Below, piece by piece: positions 52,936 to 61,694 of a DNA stretch of 64,000 bases. Location of the stretch: positions 45,250 through 109,249 of the forward strand of contig RZUM01000018.1 in assembly GCA_004193205.1 (NCBI GenBank). Reading direction: 5' to 3'. The position numbers and the translations under genes are program-made. This DNA comes from Gordonia sediminis. Lineage in GTDB: Bacteria > Actinomycetota > Actinomycetes > Mycobacteriales > Mycobacteriaceae. Within the stretch, counting starts at the first letter, position 1, and each line of letters begins with the position of its first letter. The notes beneath the pieces are model-generated. The model saw only the letters and a program-made list of their open reading frames with translations, ran no database searches and was not told the origin of the DNA.

Positions 52936-54039
52936 ATGACCACAACCGTCAACAGCCCGGCCGACGCCGCGGCCGACGGAGCCGATGCCGTGAACCAGAC
53001 CGCGCTCGACGAGATGTACGCCTCGTTCACGGCCGCACACCTCAATCCGCTCTGGACCCAGATCGGCGACCTCATGCCGATGACGCCCTCGCCGCAAGCC
53101 GTGCCGTACGTGTGGCGATGGAGCGAACTGCTTCCGCTGGCCGAGGAGGCCGGACGATTGGTGCCGGTCGGCCGCGGCGGCGAGCGCCGCGCGATCGCGC
53201 TCGCCAACCCCGGGCTGGGCGGTCGCCCCTACGTCAGCCCGACCTTGTGGGCGGCGATCCAGTACCTCGGCCCCCGTGAGACCGCACCCGAACACCGACA
53301 CAGCCAGAACGCCTTCCGCTTCGTCGTCGAGGGCGAGGGCGTGTGGACCGTCGTCAACGGCGACCCGGTCGCCATGCGCCGCGGCGACTTCCTCCTGACC
53401 CCGGGCTGGAACTTCCACGGCCACCACAACGAGACCGATCACCCGATGGTGTGGATCGATGGCCTCGACATCCCGTTCAGCTATTACGCGGACACCGGAT
53501 TCTTCGAATACGGGTCCGACGGCGTCACCGACGAGTCGATGCCGCACGTCTCGCGGTCGGAACGCCTGTGGAGCCACCCCGGACTGCGCCCCCTGGTGGG
53601 CCTCGACGCCAAGACCAGCTCGCCGATCGCCGCCTACCGCTGGGAACATACCGATGCCGCCCTGCGTGAACAGCTCTCACTCGAGGCCGAGGGCTACGCC
53701 GCGACCACCGAGCCCGGCCACGCCGCGGTGCGTTACACCAACCCGACGACCGGCGGGGACGTGATGCCTACGATCCGCGCCGAGTTCCACCGTCTGGCCA
53801 CCGGCACCCAGACCGCGACGCGCCGCGACGTCGGGTCGACCGTCTTCCAGGTCTTCGACGGCACGGCTGAGATCACCCTCGGCGAGGACACCCGAACCCT
53901 GTCAACCGGCGATCTGGTCGTCGTGCCCTCCTGGGTGCCTTGGTCGCTGGCCAGCGACAACGGCATCGACCTGTTCGCCTTCTCCGACGCCCCGATCATG
54001 GAGCGTCTGCACTTCGACCGCACCCACATCCGATCCTGA
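52936..54039 (+). CDS. Gentisate 1,2-dioxygenase
   Basis: This 367-aa bicupin dioxygenase cleaves gentisate to maleylpyruvate using Fe(II). The first cupin carries the metal ligands H120 and H122 (PEHRHSQNAFRF) and H161 (GWNFHGHHNE). The second cupin (about residues 270-350) lacks an obvious His set, as usual in the family. ATG 52936 has GGAG 6-9 nt upstream; ATG 52924 is possible. A repeat array separates it from the downstream pathway genes. Confidence 0.95.
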   Translation: MTTTVNSPADAAADGADAVNQTALDEMYASFTAAHLNPLWTQIGDLMPMTPSPQAVPYVWRWSELLPLAEEAGRLVPVGRGGERRAIALANPGLGGRPYVSPTLWAAIQYLGPRETAPEHRHSQNAFRFVVEGEGVWTVVNGDPVAMRRGDFLLTPGWNFHGHHNETDHPMVWIDGLDIPFSYYADTGFFEYGSDGVTDESMPHVSRSERLWSHPGLRPLVGLDAKTSSPIAAYRWEHTDAALREQLSLEAEGYAATTEPGHAAVRYTNPTTGGDVMPTIRAEFHRLATGTQTATRRDVGSTVFQVFDGTAEITLGEDTRTLSTGDLVVVPSWVPWSLASDNGIDLFAFSDAPIMERLHFDRTHIRS

Positions 54040-54070
54040 CCCCACCGCCACCTCCCGCCGCAGCCCTTAC

Positions 54071-54475
54071 CGCTGGTCGAGTAGCCAACGAGGCGCCAGC
54101 CGAGTCGGCGTATCGAGACCACAACCCCAATACCGCTGGCCTCAACCCGCTGGTCGAGTAGCCAACGAGGCGCCAGCCGAGTCGGCGTATCGAGACCACA
54201 ACCCCCATACCGCTGGTGCAACCCGCTGGTCGAGTAGCCAACGAGGCGCCAGCCGAGTCGGCGTATCGAGACCACAACCCCCATACCGCTGGTGCAACCC
54301 GCTGGTCGAGTAGCCACGAGCGAACGAAGTGAGCCCGAGGCGTATCGAGACCACAACCCCCATACCGCTGGTCGAGTAGCCAACGAGGCGCCAGCCGAGT
54401 CGGCGTATCGAGACCACAACCCCACCAAGTGATCTCGATACGGCGCCTCGCAAGCTCGGAGCCTACTCGATCCGC
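54071..54475. repeat. Tandem array of the dispersed CGCTGGTCGAGTAG repeat
   Basis: Five direct copies begin CGCTGGTCGAGTAGCC at 54071, 54148, 54224, 54300 and 54366 (periods about 77, 76, 76, 66 bp). Each ends TATCGAGACCACAACCCC. The fourth copy has a different middle (GAGCGAACGAAGTGAGC). A sixth, inverted and shortened copy lies at about 54432-54475. The array fills the 466-bp gap between gentisate dioxygenase and the hydrolase gene; no gene was seen in it. Same family as 17912-18138. Confidence 0.95.
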
Positions 54476-54505
54476 AATGACACACCCAACTAAGGAACAA
54501 CGACA

Positions 54506-55324
54506 ATGAAACTCGCCACCCTCCGCATCGGCGGCAGCACCGTCGCCGCCCGCATCGACGACACCACCGCCACGATCATCGACGGCTACCCCGACCTCGG
54601 AACGCTGCTCGGGGCCGACGACTGGAAGTCCATCGCCGAAGGAGCGCACGGCACGACCATCGCCCTCACCGATGCCGACTACGCGCCTGTCGTTCCACGC
54701 CCCGGCAAGATGTTCTGCGTCGGCCTGAACTACGCGTCGCACATCAAGGAGATGGGTCGCGACCTGCCCGAATACCCGACGTTGTTCCTCAAGGTCGCCG
54801 ATGCCCTGACCGGCGCCTACGACGAGGTCGTCGTCCCCGCCTACGCGGCGGGCGAGCTGGACTGGGAGGCCGAGTTGGCGTTCGTCATCGGCAAGCAGGC
54901 CTACCAGGTCTCCGAGGCCGACGCCGCCGACCACATCGCCGGCTACTCGGCGATCAACGACTACACGATGCGCGACTACCAGTACCGCACGCTGCAGTGG
55001 GATCAGGGCAAGAACTTCGAGAAGACCAGCGGATTCGGGCCGTGGATGGACACCGACTACCAGCTCGGCACTCGGATCGAGACGCGTTTGGAGGGTGAGG
55101 TCATGCAGGCCTCCACCACCGATGATCTCGTGTTCAAGCCCGCCGCTCTCGTCGAGTACATCTCGCACATCGTCACGCTCAACCCCGGCGACGTCGTCAT
55201 CACCGGTACCACCGGCGGGGTGGGCCACGCCCGCAAGCCCGCCCGCTACGTCGGCGACGGCCAGACCGTCGAGGTCACCGTCGAAGGACTCGGTACGGTT
55301 AGGAACAAGACCATTGTCAAGTAA
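54506..55324 (+). CDS. Fumarylacetoacetate hydrolase-family protein (fumarylpyruvate hydrolase)
   Basis: This 272-aa FAH-fold enzyme is predicted to split fumarylpyruvate into fumarate and pyruvate. Landmarks are FCVGLNYASHIKEMG, the metal-binding acids in ELDWEAELAFVIG, GYSAINDYTMRDYQ and KNFEKTSGFGPW, followed by VEYISHIVTLNPGDVVITGT. AAGGAA lies 9-14 nt before the ATG. It sits directly downstream of the repeat array and upstream of the isomerase, so the enzyme order is 1,2-dioxygenase, hydrolase, isomerase. Confidence 0.93.
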   Translation: MKLATLRIGGSTVAARIDDTTATIIDGYPDLGTLLGADDWKSIAEGAHGTTIALTDADYAPVVPRPGKMFCVGLNYASHIKEMGRDLPEYPTLFLKVADALTGAYDEVVVPAYAAGELDWEAELAFVIGKQAYQVSEADAADHIAGYSAINDYTMRDYQYRTLQWDQGKNFEKTSGFGPWMDTDYQLGTRIETRLEGEVMQASTTDDLVFKPAALVEYISHIVTLNPGDVVITGTTGGVGHARKPARYVGDGQTVEVTVEGLGTVRNKTIVK

Positions 55325-55325
55325 C

Positions 55326-56081
55326 GTGGCATCCGTGGCGGACAACACCTCTCGCGACACGACCGGCTTCCATGACCTGCCCCTCGACGAGCGGCTGCAG
55401 ACGGCGCGTGATGGCACCGCCTTCTTCGGCCGGCATCTCGCGCAGATCTCCGACGCCGATCTCGACGGTTCGTCGTCGCTGCCCGGCTGGACGCGCAAAC
55501 ACGTCCTCGCGCATGTCGGCTACAACGCGGCGGCGCTGTGCAACCTCATCACCTGGGCCGCCACCGGCGTGGAGACGCCGATGTATTCCTCGTTCGAGCA
55601 ACGCAACCTGGAGATCGAGCAGGGCGCGACGCAGTCCGCTGCCGCACTGCGGAATCTGTTCAGCCACACCGCAGCCCGTCTCGACGAGGCGTGGCGCCAC
55701 CTGCCTTCGGACCGCTGGTCGCACGAGGTGCGCACCATTCAGGGGCGCACCATCCCGGCGTCGGAAACTGCGTGGCTGCGTACCCGCGAGGTGTGGATCC
55801 ACGCCGTCGACCTCGGTACCGCCGGGTCGTTCGCCGACTTCCCCGAACCGGTGTTGGCCGACCTGTTCGACGATGTGCTGAGCGGATGGCGCCGAAATGA
55901 CGACGGCGCGCAGCTGCGCCTGATGCCGGCGGGACAAACGGCCACCGACGTCGACCCCGGGTTCGACGGTACCCGCATCGAGGTCAGCGGTTCGCTCGCG
56001 GCCATCGTCGGCTGGATGTGCGGCCGGTCGACCGACGGCATCACCACCGCCGAGGGCGTCACGCCGCCGCGCTGGATCTGA
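55326..56081 (+). CDS. Mycothiol-dependent maleylpyruvate isomerase
   Basis: This 251-aa enzyme isomerises maleylpyruvate to fumarylpyruvate with mycothiol as cofactor. The MDMPI/DinB-like four-helix domain shows the zinc ligands as H63 (VLAHVGYNA), E155 and H159 (REVWIHAVDL), the same set known from the Corynebacterium glutamicum enzyme. Start choice: GTG 55326, 1 bp after the hydrolase stop; TTG 55314 and GTG 55335 are alternatives. It completes the gentisate route. Confidence 0.93.
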   Translation: MASVADNTSRDTTGFHDLPLDERLQTARDGTAFFGRHLAQISDADLDGSSSLPGWTRKHVLAHVGYNAAALCNLITWAATGVETPMYSSFEQRNLEIEQGATQSAAALRNLFSHTAARLDEAWRHLPSDRWSHEVRTIQGRTIPASETAWLRTREVWIHAVDLGTAGSFADFPEPVLADLFDDVLSGWRRNDDGAQLRLMPAGQTATDVDPGFDGTRIEVSGSLAAIVGWMCGRSTDGITTAEGVTPPRWI

Positions 56082-56090
56082 CACACCCAC

Positions 56091-56152
56091 GAACACACAG
56101 AACTCCCATTTGCACACGAGATCCCGTGTGTAGGTGGGAGTTCTGCGTGTTC
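56091..56152. terminator. Bidirectional terminator between isomerase and MerR genes
   Basis: Arms 56091-56108 and 56135-56152 match at 17 of 18 positions, with an inner CACACG/CGTGTG stem (56113-56118 and 56125-56130). It lies between two convergent genes. Confidence 0.87.
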
Positions 56153-56171
56153 CGCGCTCGCCTACGCCCCG

Positions 56172-56945
56172 CTATCCGCCATCAGCGGTGATCTCTCCGG
56201 CCTCCATCCGTTCCCGGATCTCCTCGGCATGCGTAATCGCTCTGCCGATCTCCTCGGCCATGACGTGAGCCGCCGACTGCCAGGCGACCGCTCGTATCCG
56301 TTCCAGATTCGTCTCGAGATCGTCGATCGTGCCTGTGTACAGGTGGCCACGCTCGGAAATCCACCTCACGATGTAGCGCTCGCACAGTTCTCGCATGCTT
56401 TTGCGCATCGCGTCTGCGGACCATCCGCTCAACTCGAAATCGCTTCCGATGGAATACATTTCGAGGGCACCGCGTAATTGGGGGACACTCTCGCAGAACC
56501 AGACCTTGCGCCCGTCAGCCGTCGTCCGCCGCTCGAGATAACCGGTGGAGACGAGCGCCGGCACCTGATCCGGATAGGCCTCGCCGAGCAGATCCGCGAG
56601 TTCTCCCTCGTCAAGTTCCCGGCTCGAGGTGGCCAGCCACGCAGCCCCGGCGATGGCGGGCCCGAGCAGATCGACGACGCTGCTCTGCGATTCGCCGGAG
56701 TCGCCCAGCACCGTGCGGATCGTCTGCAGCCGCAGGCCACGGGCCTGCAATGCCGCGATCGACCGTAGGCGTTCCAGGTGCGCCGATCCGTAGACCGCCT
56801 GGCCACCCTTGCGCACGGGACGCGGTAGCAGCCCTTCGGACTGGTAATACCGGATCGTCCGCGCGGGCACCTCCGCGACTTTCTCGAGTTCGGCGAGCGT
56901 GAACCCAACCTCTCCAGCGGCGTCGTTCACTGTCATACCTCTCAT
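56172..56945 (-). CDS. MerR-family transcriptional regulator
   Basis: This 257-aa protein has an N-terminal MerR winged helix (FTLAELEKVAEVPARTIRYY, about residues 15-34, then LLPRPVRKGG and YGSAHLERLRSIAALQARG) and a long C-terminal part (about 95-257) of unknown ligand specificity, larger than in metal sensors. ATG 56945 is set by a near-perfect AGGAGGTGA 5 nt upstream; the second ATG (56936) is less likely. It is divergent from the epimerase/E1 operon, whose promoter has a palindrome shared with the promoter before 63452, so it is the prime candidate regulator of both. Confidence 0.9.
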   Translation of the reverse strand: MRGMTVNDAAGEVGFTLAELEKVAEVPARTIRYYQSEGLLPRPVRKGGQAVYGSAHLERLRSIAALQARGLRLQTIRTVLGDSGESQSSVVDLLGPAIAGAAWLATSSRELDEGELADLLGEAYPDQVPALVSTGYLERRTTADGRKVWFCESVPQLRGALEMYSIGSDFELSGWSADAMRKSMRELCERYIVRWISERGHLYTGTIDDLETNLERIRAVAWQSAAHVMAEEIGRAITHAEEIRERMEAGEITADGG

Positions 56946-56991
56946 GAAATCACCTCCTGGTGCCACAACACACATTGGCCACCAAACACAC

Positions 56992-57040
56992 TTGACAGCG
57001 CCATGTGACTCATCTTACTGTCTTATTACAGTTAATACTG
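56992..57040 (+). promoter_or_regulatory. Promoter with palindrome, epimerase-E1-ligase operon
   Basis: TTGACA (56992-56997) and TACTGT (57016-57021) are 18 bp apart. The -10 element is one arm of an inverted repeat TTACTGT...ACAGTTA (57015-57034), followed by TACTGA (57036-57041). The same arrangement recurs at 63293-63341. Confidence 0.75.
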
Positions 57041-57087
57041 ACACATAGCAGCACTCACCGTAGCCGCTCACCACACAGGAGGTACCC

Positions 57088-58086
57088 ATGTCGGACGCAC
57101 GCCCCAACCCGACGGTCCCGTCGAAGGTCTTCATCACCGGCGCCGGCGGCTTCATCGGCCGTACTCTCGCCGCCCGCCTGCGTGAGCTCGGCGCCACCGT
57201 CACCGGTGTCGACCTTGTCGCGAATCCGGCCGAGGGGATAGTCGCGGGCAGCACCACCGACCCGTCGACCTGGGCACATGCGCTCACCGGTGTCGATGCG
57301 GTGATCCACACCGCTGCCATCGTCAGCACCGTCGCCCCCATCGAGCAGGCCTGGGACGTGAACGTGCTGGGCACCAAGAAGGTGCTCGACGCCGCGATCG
57401 ATGCCGGCGTGAAGCGCTTCGTGCACCTCAGCTCGATCGCCGCCTACGGCTGGGACTGCCCCGATCACGTCACCGAGGACTACCCGACCCGCGTCACCGG
57501 CGGCGTCTCCAGCTACACCGACACCAAGACCAACTCCGAACTCGTGGTGCTGGCCAACGGCAAGCGCGGCACCCAGACCACGATCGTGCGCCCGGCCGAC
57601 GTCTACGGACCCGGTTCGGTGTGGGTGCGTGAGCCGCTCGCGATGATCAAGAAGAAGCAGATGATCCTGCCGGAGAACGGCTCGGGCGTGTTCGACGTGA
57701 TCTACATCGACAACTTCGTCGACGCGATGGTCCTGCTGCTCGCCGCCGACGCCAAGGACGTCGACGGCCAGATCTTCAACTTCGGCGAAGAGTTGTTCCG
57801 CACCACCGGCGAGTACTTCGGCGAGCTGGCCTCGTGGGTCCCCGGCGGCAAGATCACCTCGGTGCCGATCAAGATCGCGGCCCCCGCACTCGACGTCGTC
57901 GGCTCAGTCCAGCGTCGCCTCGGTATGCGCAGCGAACTCGGCGCGGCACTGATGCACATGTTCAACCGCAAGGTCGTCGTGTCCAACGAGAAGGCCCGCA
58001 CCGTCCTCGGCTTCAAGCCAGTCGTCTCCTACGAGGAGGGCATGGCGCGCCAGAAGGAATGGGCGCTGGCCGAAGGCCTGATCTGA
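57088..58086 (+). CDS. NAD-dependent epimerase/dehydratase (extended SDR)
   Basis: This 332-aa extended short-chain dehydrogenase/reductase has the cofactor motif VFITGAGGFIGRTL (residues 14-27) and HLSSIAAYG with the active-site Ser. The catalytic Tyr position is shifted or replaced: SSYTDTKTNSE gives Y-T-D-T-K, matching YxxxK. The C-terminal half (VVGSVQRRLGMRSELG, KARTVLGFKPVVSYEEGM) resembles 3-beta-hydroxysteroid dehydrogenase/isomerase-like members. AGGAGG lies 5-10 nt before the ATG. It is the first gene of a long catabolic operon; it may oxidise a secondary alcohol. Confidence 0.88.
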   Translation: MSDARPNPTVPSKVFITGAGGFIGRTLAARLRELGATVTGVDLVANPAEGIVAGSTTDPSTWAHALTGVDAVIHTAAIVSTVAPIEQAWDVNVLGTKKVLDAAIDAGVKRFVHLSSIAAYGWDCPDHVTEDYPTRVTGGVSSYTDTKTNSELVVLANGKRGTQTTIVRPADVYGPGSVWVREPLAMIKKKQMILPENGSGVFDVIYIDNFVDAMVLLLAADAKDVDGQIFNFGEELFRTTGEYFGELASWVPGGKITSVPIKIAAPALDVVGSVQRRLGMRSELGAALMHMFNRKVVVSNEKARTVLGFKPVVSYEEGMARQKEWALAEGLI

Positions 58087-58152
58087 GCCCCGAAACCAAC
58101 CACCACAGCCAAGAGAACCCTTGAATACCAACACAATTGACGGAGGTCACCG

Positions 58153-59220
58153 ATGAGTAAGAACCGGATGAACGCCGCCCAGATCTACCGGACGATGGTC
58201 CGGATGCGACTGGTCGACGAAGCATTTGTCGAGGCGTGGAAAGAAGGGCTCGTCCCCGGCGAGTACCACTCGGCCCACGGCGAGGAAGGCATCAACGCCG
58301 GCGTCCTCGCACATCTGACCGAGGCCGACACCCTGGCCCTCGATCACCGCAACACCGGCCCGTTCGTCGCCCGCGGCATCGACCTCGAGTCACTGATGCT
58401 CGAGGTGCTCGGCTCCGACGAGGGCATCGCCCGCGGCATGGCCGGACACATGCACATATTCGATCCGGACTGCAACGCCGGAGCCGACGGCATCGTCGGC
58501 GCGGGCGGCCCGCTGGCCGTCGGTCAGGCCATCGCCCACACCCGTCGTAATCCCGGCAGCGTCGCGGTCACCTTCCACGGTGAGGCCGCGATGAACCAAG
58601 GCATGATGATGGAGGCCTACAACATGGCCGTCGCGTGGAACCTGCCCGTGGTGTTCGTCTGCAAGGACAACAAGTGGGGCATCACCACCTACTCGAAGGA
58701 TCAGACCGCCGGCACCCCGGTGCAGCGCGCCAAGGGATTCGGTCTGCACGTGGAGACCGCCGCCGGACACAAAGTGGGCGACGTCCACCGTGCCGCCGGC
58801 AAGCTCATCGCCCGCGCCCGCACCGGCAAGGGCCCCGGGTTCCTGTACGTGACCTGCCATCGTCCCAACGGTCACCTCGAGGGCGACCCGCTGGTCGGCC
58901 TGCTGCGGCAGCCGAAGCAGCAACTGTCGGTGTGGATCCCCGAACTGATGGGTGGATTCACCAACTCCGCGAGCGGCACCACCGGCGAGAAGATCGGCGC
59001 CATGGTCGGCGTCGGCAAGCGCGCCGGCCGATTCACCCGCGACATGGCACTGAACACCTACAAGGACCCGGTCCGTCGCGGCCGGTCCCTGGTCGGGGCG
59101 GAAGCCGCGGCCACCATCGAATCCCAGGAGCGAGCAGAAGTTCTCGCCGCCATCACCGCAGCCCGTGCCCGCGTCGGAAAGCGCATCGGGTTCGGCGTCA
59201 CCACAGGAGGAACCCGATGA
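58153..59220 (+). CDS. TPP-dependent 2-oxoacid/acetoin dehydrogenase E1 alpha subunit
   Basis: This 355-aa E1 alpha (PDH/AcoA type) binds thiamine pyrophosphate. The usual GDG-N motif appears as HGEAAMNQG (about residue 150), with Glu and Ala replacing Asp and Gly; branched-chain E1 alpha subunits also have Glu there, so activity is not excluded. MVRMRLVDEAFVEAW, EYHSAHGEEGINAG and VFVCKDNKWGITT fit the family. AcoA-like GIARGMAGHMHIFD suggests the acetoin dehydrogenase branch. It overlaps the beta subunit by ATGA. No E2 or E3 gene is seen in the window. Confidence 0.9.
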   Translation: MSKNRMNAAQIYRTMVRMRLVDEAFVEAWKEGLVPGEYHSAHGEEGINAGVLAHLTEADTLALDHRNTGPFVARGIDLESLMLEVLGSDEGIARGMAGHMHIFDPDCNAGADGIVGAGGPLAVGQAIAHTRRNPGSVAVTFHGEAAMNQGMMMEAYNMAVAWNLPVVFVCKDNKWGITTYSKDQTAGTPVQRAKGFGLHVETAAGHKVGDVHRAAGKLIARARTGKGPGFLYVTCHRPNGHLEGDPLVGLLRQPKQQLSVWIPELMGGFTNSASGTTGEKIGAMVGVGKRAGRFTRDMALNTYKDPVRRGRSLVGAEAAATIESQERAEVLAAITAARARVGKRIGFGVTTGGTR

Positions 59221-60230
59221 CCATCATGCGTTACGACGAAGCAGTCGACCACGGCCTCGGCCAGGCCATGGCCGCCGACCCCTCGGTGGTCACCTGGGGC
59301 GAAGACGTCGAGATCCTCCGACGCGTGCTGCAGAGCCGCTTCGGCGTGGAGCGGGTCCGCGACACCCCGATCTCGGAGCAGGGCTTCATGTACGCCGGCA
59401 TCGGCGCTGCCATGGCAGGCCTCCGTCCGGTTGTCGAGCTCTACATGATCGACTTCGGCATGGTCGGCTGGTCGGCCATCGCCAACGCCGGTTCCAAGTT
59501 CAAGGACTTCTCCGGCGGCCGCTGGAACGTCCCGATGGTGCTGCGCGCCGGTGTCGGCGGCTGGTACGCCGACGGCGGCCAACACGAGCAGACCTTCTGG
59601 GGCAGCCTCGCGTCGTACCCGTCGACCGAGGTCGTGGTGCCGTCCACCCCGGCCGACGCCGCCGGCCTGATGCTGTCGGCCGTGCAGAGTGACGAGTTCA
59701 CCGTCTTCCTCACCCCGAAACTGCTCGACCAACAGATCCTGGACTATCTGGGCGGCGACCAGCGCGACACGCTGGATCTCACCCCGGTCCAGCCCAAGGC
59801 CGGTGCCATCGGCGAGGTTCCCGACGTGGTCACGCCGATCCCGTTCGGTCAGGCCGCCACACGCCGCACCGGGTCCGACATCACGCTGGTGTCGGTCGGC
59901 ATCGGAGTGCACCGCTGCCTCGAGGCCGCCGACAAACTCGGCGCCGACGGCATCGACGCCACCGTGCTGGACCTGCGTACCCTCGCACCGCTCGACACCG
60001 AGGCCATCGTCGAGCATGTCAGCCGCACCGGCCGTGTCGTCGTCGCCGACGAGGACTACAGCCGCGGCGGACTCACCGGCGAGATCGCCGCACTGCTGCT
60101 CGAATCCGGCACCAACGCGCGCTATGCACGCGTCGCGGTCGAGCAGACCATCCCCTTCGCGCCGCACCTCGAGTACGGCGTCCTCCCCAACGCCGAGCGC
60201 ATTGCCGCCGCGGCGAAGTCACTCGCCTGA
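59217..60230 (+). CDS. TPP-dependent 2-oxoacid/acetoin dehydrogenase E1 beta subunit
   Basis: This 337-aa E1 beta (transketolase pyrimidine-binding and C-terminal domains) begins MTIMRYDEAVDHGLGQAMAA. Landmarks include GEDVE, DTPISEQGFMYAGIGAAMAGLRP-like (activating Glu in ISEQ), GGWYADGGQHEQ and, C-terminally, DLRTLAPLD and VVADEDYSRGG. AGGAGG (59206-59211) precedes ATG 59217. With the alpha subunit it forms the alpha2beta2 decarboxylase component. Confidence 0.92.
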   Translation: MTIMRYDEAVDHGLGQAMAADPSVVTWGEDVEILRRVLQSRFGVERVRDTPISEQGFMYAGIGAAMAGLRPVVELYMIDFGMVGWSAIANAGSKFKDFSGGRWNVPMVLRAGVGGWYADGGQHEQTFWGSLASYPSTEVVVPSTPADAAGLMLSAVQSDEFTVFLTPKLLDQQILDYLGGDQRDTLDLTPVQPKAGAIGEVPDVVTPIPFGQAATRRTGSDITLVSVGIGVHRCLEAADKLGADGIDATVLDLRTLAPLDTEAIVEHVSRTGRVVVADEDYSRGGLTGEIAALLLESGTNARYARVAVEQTIPFAPHLEYGVLPNAERIAAAAKSLA

Positions 60231-60257
60231 GACCAGGCCACATTCCAAGGACCCATC

Positions 60258-61664
60258 ATGACCACATCACTGCCTCTCGTGCAGATCGCACTCAGCGTGC
60301 GCGACGTCCAGCACTCCCAGCGCTGGTACCGCGACATCTTCGGGTTCACCGAGGCCGGCGGCACGCACGCGTTCATCCCGCTGCTCGGCTCCGAAGACGT
60401 CCAGAACGTCCCGGGCGCCACCAGCGTCTGCTGGTGGATGCTCGACGGCACGCCCGGATTCCAGATCGAGCTCTTCGAGTTCTCCAAGCCGCATCCGAAG
60501 CCGGTGCCCGCCGATTGGCGTCCGTCCGACATCGGTTACACCACAGTCGGTTTCCACGTCAAAGACTTCGACGCGACGCTCGAGGCCCTCGCCCGCCGCA
60601 ACGTCGGCCTGCTGACCGAACCGATGGGACTGCTCGGGTCGCGACGCGTGTGCGTCACCGATCCCGACGGGATCCTGCTGGAGATCATGGAATCAGACCC
60701 GCGGACCGACGGGATGGGCCCACGCCCGAACACCCCGGCGGTCGCCCGGTTCGTGACACTGTCGGTGCCCGACCTCGCCGAGGCCCGCCGCACCTGGGTC
60801 GACGTAATGGGACTGCCCGAGGTCGACCTCTCCCTGCACGACGCCGAGCACGAAAAGCTCTGGGGCCTGACCGGTTCCACCCGTGAGTCGTTCGTCGTCC
60901 GCGCCGGCGACGCGTTCCTCGAGGTCGTGCAGTACCTCGACCCGCTCGGCAAGCCGTGGCCGACCGGCTATCACATCAGCGACCTCGGCATCCTCAATGT
61001 CGCTCTCGGCCTCGAGGATCGGGCATCACTCGACGCCCTCGTCCAGAAGGGACAGACGCGCGGCATCGAGCCGAACACCACCAAGGGCACGGTCGTCGAC
61101 AAGCTCTGGTACGCCTCGTATGTCAACGACCCGATGGGCTTCTCGATCGAGTTGCTCTGGCACGGCAGCAAGGGCAAGCGCCGCCGGGTCGACCCGCTCG
61201 GTCTGCTCGAGCTGGGTTTCACCGAGAAGCAACCGCCGGTCAAACGCGTCAGCGCGACCGCCCGGACATCTGCCACGCCCGAACAGGTGTGGTCGGTGCT
61301 CGACGACCACGCGACCATGGCCGACTGGACTCCGTTCAAGCGTTCCGAGATCCTCAGTGGCGGCGACGACAACGGCGTCGGACTCATCCGCAAGCTCAGC
61401 GGCGGGCCGGCCGGTATGGCGGTCACCGAGCAGATCATCGCGGCCGAGGCACCCCACCGCATGGAGTACACGGCCAAAGGTGCGCCCGGCATGAAGCGCT
61501 ACTTCAGCATCATCAGCGTCGAGGCGAATCCGTTCGGTGGCAGCACGATCACCTGGGAGGCGCAATACCGCACGCTATTACCGGGATCTGCTGCCATCAC
61601 GGGGCGCATGGTGCGTACGCTTGCAGACGGACTCGCACGCGCGGCCGAGCGCACAAAGATCTGA
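60258..61664 (+). CDS. Fusion of two VOC (glyoxalase-like) domains and an SRPBCC domain
   Basis: This 468-aa protein has three domains. VOC 1 (about residues 5-140: VQIALSVRDVQHSQRWYRDI to DPDGILLEIMES) and VOC 2 (about 160-300: VARFVTLSVPDLAEARRTW to DPMGFSIELLW) could form one intramolecular metal site. The C-terminal SRPBCC/START-like domain (about 330-465: RVSATARTSATPEQVWSVLD to AITGRMVRTLADGL) has a hydrophobic ligand cavity in known relatives. No enzyme with exactly this layout was recognised. It lies between the E1 genes and an acyl-CoA ligase in one operon, so it probably acts on a pathway intermediate (isomerase, dioxygenase or cyclase-like). Confidence 0.83.
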   Translation: MTTSLPLVQIALSVRDVQHSQRWYRDIFGFTEAGGTHAFIPLLGSEDVQNVPGATSVCWWMLDGTPGFQIELFEFSKPHPKPVPADWRPSDIGYTTVGFHVKDFDATLEALARRNVGLLTEPMGLLGSRRVCVTDPDGILLEIMESDPRTDGMGPRPNTPAVARFVTLSVPDLAEARRTWVDVMGLPEVDLSLHDAEHEKLWGLTGSTRESFVVRAGDAFLEVVQYLDPLGKPWPTGYHISDLGILNVALGLEDRASLDALVQKGQTRGIEPNTTKGTVVDKLWYASYVNDPMGFSIELLWHGSKGKRRRVDPLGLLELGFTEKQPPVKRVSATARTSATPEQVWSVLDDHATMADWTPFKRSEILSGGDDNGVGLIRKLSGGPAGMAVTEQIIAAEAPHRMEYTAKGAPGMKRYFSIISVEANPFGGSTITWEAQYRTLLPGSAAITGRMVRTLADGLARAAERTKI

Positions 61665-61694
61665 CGCCAGCGATCCTCCGAAAGGAACGTATTG

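Noticed and set aside
54071-54475. Possible CRISPR array or insertion sequence
   Set aside because: The variable part lies inside the unit and is itself repeated; there are no unique spacers, transposase or target-site duplications visible.
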